Source: Thamnaconus septentrionalis
Lineage: Eukaryota; Chordata; Actinopteri; Tetraodontiformes; Monacanthidae
DNA: 64,000 nucleotides
NCBI GenBank assembly: GCA_009823395.1
Contig: CM020506.1
Coordinates: 7,530,001 to 7,594,000 of the forward strand
Reading direction: 5' to 3'
Shown here piece by piece: positions 58,679-64,000 of the stretch; within the stretch, counting starts at the first letter, position 1; every line of letters starts with the position of its first letter. The position numbers and the translations under genes are program-made. The notes beneath the pieces were generated by a model. That model was not told the origin of the DNA. It saw only the letters and a list, made by a program, of their open reading frames with translations, and did not search any database.

Positions 58679-58735
58679 TGTGTGTGTGTGCGCGCGCACA
58701 AGCATGTGTAGGTGTGTGTGTGTGTGTGTGCAGAT
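58679..58735. repeat. (GT)n with GCGC core
   Basis: GT runs flank a GCGCGCGC core. Shorter GT runs lie at 58160-58193, 58327-58346 and 58533-58550. Confidence 0.85.
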
Positions 58736-58822
58736 CTTCACACAAGGCCGTTAGAGGGCACAGAGGAACCCCAGGGCAGGCCGGCCTCTCTGACCGGGTG
58801 TCTTTGTGCCTCGTCTCCCCAG

Positions 58823-59038
58823 AGGCTTCCTGTGTTTGAGGTGAAAGGAGGAGAAGCAGCAGCAGCAGCAGCAGCAGGAGGAGGAGGAGGAGGAAGAGCA
58901 GGAGGCTGAGGTGGTGAAGGAGGAGGAGGAGTGGGAGGAGGCCAAGGAGCAAGTGGATGCAGCCATGGCCTGGACCACCTGTCCACAGAGAGGCTACTGA
59001 GCGGGAGAGTCATCAAGCACGACAGGGACGAGCGACAG
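58823..59038 (+). other. Candidate non-coding 5' exon of the TAFA4-like gene
   Basis: Bounded by a plausible acceptor (CTCGTCTCCCCAG|AGGCTTCC) and donor (GCGACAG|GTGAGA). It contains a GCA run and a GGA run (about 58,857-58,930). No frame reads through it into the exon at 60,153 without a stop at the splice. If real, it is 5' UTR. Weak evidence. Confidence 0.3.
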
Positions 59039-60049
59039 GTGAGACGACCCCCCGTGAAGGCGGCGTGTTGGCGGGAAGTCCGCCCTCCATCCCTGCATCT
59101 GACTGTGCAGCTAATGAATATTCAGACGGGATGATTTTTAAATGAACCCTGAGTGCAGGAGAAGCGACGATAGAAAACTGATGGATGGATTTTTCAAACC
59201 AAACTGTTTTTACAACCTAAATGCGTCATCACAGGTTCCCAAAAATGAAATACATGCGTCGATGATAGAAGAGAGGCTCCAGATGTTCAATTGGAAAACA
59301 TAAATGTTTAACAGTTCTGTCAAACTGGCTCTAAAATTGACTGTTAACAGTGAACCTGACCTGATTCATAAAAGCTTCTTCAATGTCAGCGTCCAGATTT
59401 GAATAAAGTTGAAACAAAACAGTCAAATTCCAATTAGTCCAAATGAAATCATCAGTTCGGCTGCAGGACCATAAATGTTTCCTGCATTTTCTTGTCATAA
59501 ATTGATATTGATAAAAAATATGCATTTGTGCTTTGCTTCTTTCTTTGTTTTGTTTTGTTTTTGTTTTTTTTGCCATTTTTGGACAGATAATAATTCTGAT
59601 CACTAAAACTAACCTGACTTGTGATTTTCTCCTTTTTTTCTGTCAAAATAAATTGATCCATACAATTATTTGATATGTATGCATTTAATAAATATCAAAA
59701 ATATATTTTATGAATGGTTCTCACATCTCACTTAACCTCAGTTTCATTTCTCTTTAGGCTGTTACAGCTGGTTTATTCATCTTTATAAAGGTCCTGTGCT
59801 GCCGTGTTGGATCTTATTTACGATTGTCATAATTTTTTTTCTAAAAATCAATTTTTATTAATTCTATTATTCTCATCTGTCATGTCTCTGCCGCACTATC
59901 CTCACCCGTCAAGCCTGTGTTTGTCTCCCACCGGCTCGCTGATTGTTAACTTCACCTCTGACCTCTGCTGCTTCACCTCTCTCTCTTGTCATTGCCGCAG
60001 CCTGATTGGTCCGTCCTCATCCTGTTTTGCCGAGTTTTACCTCTAACAT

Positions 60050-60050
<1 letters not shown>

Positions 60051-60119
<69 letters not shown>
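60051..60119. repeat. (CT)n microsatellite upstream of splice acceptor
   Basis: A 69-nt pure CT run ends about 33 nt before the acceptor of the exon at 60,153. It extends the polypyrimidine tract of that intron. Confidence 0.95.
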
Positions 60120-60121
<2 letters not shown>

Positions 60122-60153
60122 GGCTCTGCTGTGTCCGGCCTCTGTTTCCCAGG

Positions 60154-60268
60154 ATGAAGCTGTGGGGGAGGGCAGCCTGGCCCCTGCAGGTGGCCTGCCT
60201 GGTTGCCTTGGCGACGCTCTGCGCTGACCCCGTGTCTGCTGGCAGCCGTAGCCATCGGGGACCGACAG
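60154..60268 (+). CDS. TAFA4: First coding exon of a secreted protein, probably TAFA4 (FAM19A4)
   Basis: The ATG lies one base after the acceptor TCTGTTTCCCAG|G. The exon reads MKLWGRAAWPLQVACLVALA, then TLCADPVSAGSRSHRGPT, and stops at the donor ACCGACAG|GTACGC, so 38 codons plus one base. This is a classical signal peptide: a basic n-region, a hydrophobic core and a likely cut after PVSA or SAG. TAFA proteins are small brain-expressed secreted chemokine-like ligands whose first coding exon is a signal peptide followed by a short linker before the cysteine-rich part. Synteny (TMF1-EOGT-TAFA4, same strand) supports TAFA4. The conserved 'CCNKNRIEERSQTVKCSC' type exon is not in the window, so TAFA1 or an unrelated secreted protein is possible. 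Confidence 0.55.
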
Positions 60269-60521
60269 GTACGCGAGGTCTTACCCCCGCCGCCGCCGCG
60301 GGTTAATTAGACTGTCAGCGGCCGGAGTGCAACACATCCTGCCGGAGAGCGACTGAGTCAGGATGATCCAGTGCGTGTTCGCCGCTCGGCCCTCAGCGGG
60401 ACGTGTGACATGGAAACCTGTGGTTTTGGGTTTGGAAGCAATCCTGTTGAAAATCAAAGGCCACGTGGATGGAAAAAACAAAAAAACACCTGAGATGTCA
60501 GGAGCTGTCAACACACACACA

Positions 60522-60523
<2 letters not shown>

Positions 60524-60581
<58 letters not shown>
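60524..60581. repeat. (GT)n microsatellite with adjacent (CA)n
   Basis: About 28 GT units directly preceded by CAACACACACACATC, which can fold back on the GT run. Confidence 0.95.
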
Positions 60582-61099
60582 GGGATCCTTATGGGGTCAA
60601 AGAACCAAAACCAGCACATTGCAGACACAGACTTCAGTACGATGCCATGATACAACTTTGTGATCGGTCCACACTGATAAACATCAATCACACACACATT
60701 ATATAACCTCTGCCAATGAATCTTGGTTGGAGTCACGCTGATATTGGTTTTGCAGCAGGATAAATGGCTGCATAAAGTAGTTCCTCAACCTGTTGTGTCT
60801 GAACTGGGGAAGCTCGATTCTGCCTCCTTGAGGGCGGAAGTCAGTTTACACCAGGTAGGACGTATCAGTCTCAGTATGCGCTTCTTGCGAGATGTATAAA
60901 ACAGTTTGTCACGATGAACCTGTAGTTTTAGTACACATTTTCAAGGGATAATGATAACAACATCCAGATTTGAAACAATCGATAGAAAGCATCTCTGAAG
61001 AACCACAAAGAGTGACGAAGCAGGAAACTCAGCAGGGCGTCGGCAATAAACCTGATCAGAGTCGAATAAAATAAGCAGATCTGGAGAACAATCTGTTCC

Positions 61100-61135
<36 letters not shown>

Positions 61136-62439
61136 GCTGAGGGTTAAACACTGGCAGAGGTTGAGGGAGAGACAGGTGATGTCTGTGTGTCTTGATTGTG
61201 GGGGAGCAGAGCTGTGACTCTGGCAGCTGTGAGTGATTGTCCTGATTGTGGCAGAGCCGAGCAGCAGAACCAAACCAGCGGTGGGCTGTGACAACATCCA
61301 TCTGCTCACAGGAGACGCTGCAGCCTGATTCTGAGTTTTCGGAGACGATATTGTCTGAGTGAATCCTCAGACATGAGAAAAAAATTGTCCTTTACTTCTT
61401 GTCCCTGCTCTGCTTTTCAGACATTGTACAGTTTTAAACTGCCCTTTGTGACGCCTCAAAGTGCTCCACGCTTGTCATGGTCCCTCTTCCAAACATACGG
61501 AAGCTCCAATGTAACGTCAGCATTAGCAAGAAGATAATGCCAAGATATTTTTTTTTTAAATTTATTTTACTGGAGGCTGTAAACAGAGAGCTAAATATTC
61601 AGAATTGTTAATCAAGCTGGGGTGCTGCTGCCGCTGGAGATCTGAAAGTGGCAATAATCTGGGGACCTCTAAAACCTGACGCTTGACTGCTTCATGTTGT
61701 GTGATTCACAAAATCCTCTGGCAATAAATAAATACATAAAGATAAAATAAAATTTGAAAAACAGGACAGCAGCCATTCAAATTGCAAATTTAATTGTTGG
61801 CCGCCAGCTAAAATTTTTCCTCTGCCTTTAATTTCCATAAGTCACGGACACAGACCCACACTAATGAGCGCCAACACGCTCTTGTGAACATACTGGAACT
61901 TAGGAACGGTGTCAGCCAACAGCCGTCGCCTCCCCTCACTCCTCATTATGACAATTCCCTTAATTGTGCTGCGTTTCCTCGCCGCTCATGTTTTGCAAAG
62001 TGACCTTTAAGGCTGCTACCAGCGTCCGGCGCTCACTGGCTGTGTTTCTTCCTCTTTACCACCTGACAGAAGCTGAGGCGAGGCTGCTTACGGCGGGGAC
62101 ACAGCTAATTGCAGCGCCCCGTGTGTTGTGAAGGTCAACATCAGGTCCCGCCCCTTTTTTTTTTTTATCTTTAGCTTGAGTTGACTGCCAAAAGAGACTT
62201 TTCCCCAAACTGAGCTGCTACAGTCTATTAAAGGCTTCTCTTTAATTGGTGGAACCAGGGCGTGTTGACCGTGATGACAAACACACAGACACACACAGTG
62301 CTTTGAGGGTGAGAAATAATTGGCTTTATGTTTGTGGCTGCTTGATTAGTTTTTCCTGCTGGACTTATTTCTTGTCCTTTTCTTTTTTATATATTTTTTA
62401 CTGCTTTTATGTTTTGACCTGTCCTTAAGGATGTTGAGC

Positions 62440-62467
62440 CTCTGCTGCTGCTGCTGCTGCTGCTGCA
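62440..62467. repeat. CTG trinucleotide repeat
   Basis: About eight CTG units ending in CTGCAGCG. Confidence 0.85.
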
Positions 62468-62801
62468 GCGTTACCACTTATGACCACACGGTGGCTCTAG
62501 AGGTCAAAAAATTCTCAGAGTGTGAGCAGAAAGTTTGTACTTTGGGTTTTATTCTGTTATTTTATTTGCTGAAGACACTCAATTTCTCATCAGTCAGGAA
62601 ATTGGAAAGCAATTTTGGGTGACAGATGTGACACCAAATTTGGAAAATAGTGAAATCTGCTTCCTTTTTTACTTGAGAATGAAAATATAAAACGTAAGCC
62701 AAGAAATGTGTTTTTTTCCCCCACCCACAGTTAATGCCTGAAAGTGACTTCATATTTCAGCCACATTAAAGTTTTGAAAGCTTCGAAAGAAACTGAATCA
62801 A

Positions 62802-62802
<1 letters not shown>

Positions 62803-62869
<67 letters not shown>

Positions 62870-62904
62870 CACGCACACACGCACGCACACACACGCACGC
62901 ACGC
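62803..62904. repeat. (CA)n-(CACG)n microsatellite
   Basis: About 30 CA units passing into CACG-interrupted repeats. Confidence 0.95.
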
Positions 62905-64000
62905 CTAATCAGCTAGTTTTTTTTGTCATCATTAGCACGTAGCTCTTTAGCCTCTAGATCTTGAAGTAAAAACTATTTGACCACACTGTCAAGACAATCC
63001 ATGACTTTTTGTGAATTGTCTCATTCAGCTTGTGGAAAAGTTTCAATGATCCTGTCATAGATCTGCACAGTAGGTGAAGACAAACACGCCAAGCTCAGCT
63101 GTCTTTATTCCAATATCAGGCTTTTCGATGCTCTCGCAGATCCTTCTAAATTAAATTTCCGGCAAATTCCCTCGCAGCCTCTTTTCCGTCCTTGTCTGCC
63201 TTGTTTGTCTTTCAAACTGAATTATCCCGGACCAGCAGTTTAGTCTCCGGCTTGCCAACTATCACAGACAAAAACCTTTGTCTGTTGCTTCGAGCACCAA
63301 TTTTTTTTGTGTTCTTTATTTTTAAATCCCTTGTTCACTTGAGATCACAGATTTCGTATTTCAAATTGCCAGAGCGGAAACATTTCCTAATGCCTTTTCG
63401 CATGGTGTTTGTGCATCCTGGCTGGCTTAACAACATGCGGCTCCTTCTGCGATAAAAAAAAGAGACACTGCTGACAAGGATGCTACTCGGCTCGTCTCGT
63501 GCACTTTAGATATAAGCAGGCTTGTTATAGACGCGGCGCTTTGCATGCGTGGCCTTATGTGTTTACTCACTCGGTCCTTATCTAAAGCTGCTTATAAGAT
63601 GTCTCCTTAAAGAGAGCGAGCGAGGGAGGGAGGGACGGAGGGAGGCAAAGAGGAAGAGAGGGAGCCCAGGCTGGGCCACTGAGAGCAGGATTTACTGGGG
63701 ATAGATTTGTTCTGCGTACGCACGCCGTCGTAGCACTGACCTATTATCATAATTAGCATAAAGCCTGCGGGCCTGTTAAACACTGATAATGTCAGTGAGG
63801 ATTGATGGTTCTGCGTGGGGTCGCAGTGAGGGAGGACAGCAAGCCAGGCAGGGGAGAGTGATCTGAGAGGGCGAGCGAAGGAAGGAAGCAGGGTCACAGT
63901 GTTTAATTCAAGGGGTTAAAGGTCACGTATTATGCAAACGTCACTTTGCTTTCAGCGTCTTCTGACAACAGTCTGTGTCACTGAACTCCCTCAGAAATGA

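Larger units (their letters stand above)
45898..58822. other. Presumed first intron of the TAFA4-like gene
   Basis: About 13 kb with no coding exon that I can support. It is packed with CA/GT, GA and GAG repeats, has further GC-rich sequence at 46,000-46,500 and 49,560-50,450, and carries a MITE-like element near 49 kb and retroelement pieces near 53.7 and 54.3 kb. Longer open frames at 49.9-50.4 kb are GC-driven and overlap on both strands, so I do not call them genes. Confidence 0.45.
60269..64000. other. Presumed intron of the TAFA4-like gene to window end
   Basis: No further exon recognised. Holds (GT)n at 60524-60581, (GT)n at about 61100-61132, a CTG run at 62440-62467, a long CA/CG array at 62803-62904 and a GA-rich block at 63600-63665. 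Unique stretches at 61,760-62,110 and 63,480-63,800 could be regulatory. Confidence 0.5.

Noticed and set aside
60281..60736. Minus-strand 151-codon frame
   Set aside because: The open frame is largely due to the (GT)n run and has no family resemblance.

Overview
The window looks like a teleost fish genome, most likely a percomorph. Evidence: vertebrate genes with short GT-AG introns, very many (CA)n/(GT)n and other microsatellites, and short retroelement tails typical of fish. No bacterial, viral or plasmid feature was seen. The recognisable genes lie on the plus strand.

Layout. 1-12,780 is non-coding, with microsatellites and a retroelement tail. 13,342-21,152 is a complete TMF1 gene (17 coding exons, 1,173 codons), the Golgi coiled-coil protein that binds Rab6. 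About 250 bp after its last poly(A) signal begins EOGT (15 coding exons at 23,270-40,609, 525 codons). EOGT is the ER O-GlcNAc transferase that modifies EGF domains. From about 45,200 a CpG-rich block and, at 60,154, a signal-peptide exon suggest the start of TAFA4 (FAM19A4). That call rests mostly on the vertebrate order TMF1-EOGT-TAFA4, because the diagnostic cysteine-rich exons lie beyond the window.

The striking feature is a tRNA gene array inside EOGT. The 10.2-kb intron between coding exons 10 and 11 holds 22 tRNA-Glu(CTC) copies on the plus strand and 14 full-length tRNA-Arg(ACG) copies on the minus strand. It also holds 13 truncated tRNA-Arg 3' pieces and three internally deleted tRNA-Arg remnants. 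The intron between coding exons 5 and 6 holds an older, inverted outpost: two intact and two decayed tRNA-Glu on the minus strand and one tRNA-Arg on the plus strand. A further intact tRNA-Arg lies in a TMF1 intron. Twelve intronic-array Glu copies and nine Arg copies are identical to their consensus. The array grew by tandem duplication at several scales (about 310, 402 and 950 bp, and a roughly 3-kb block copied at a 2.0-kb offset). Copies with single damaging changes sit beside perfect ones.

How the parts relate. TMF1 and EOGT are both secretory-pathway genes, but their adjacency is ancestral synteny and not evidence of joint function. The tRNA genes are independent Pol III units embedded in Pol II genes. 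Most have an oligo-T terminator within about 10 nt. The opposite orientation of the two EOGT tRNA clusters means the EOGT pre-mRNA carries long inverted repeats flanking coding exons 6-10.
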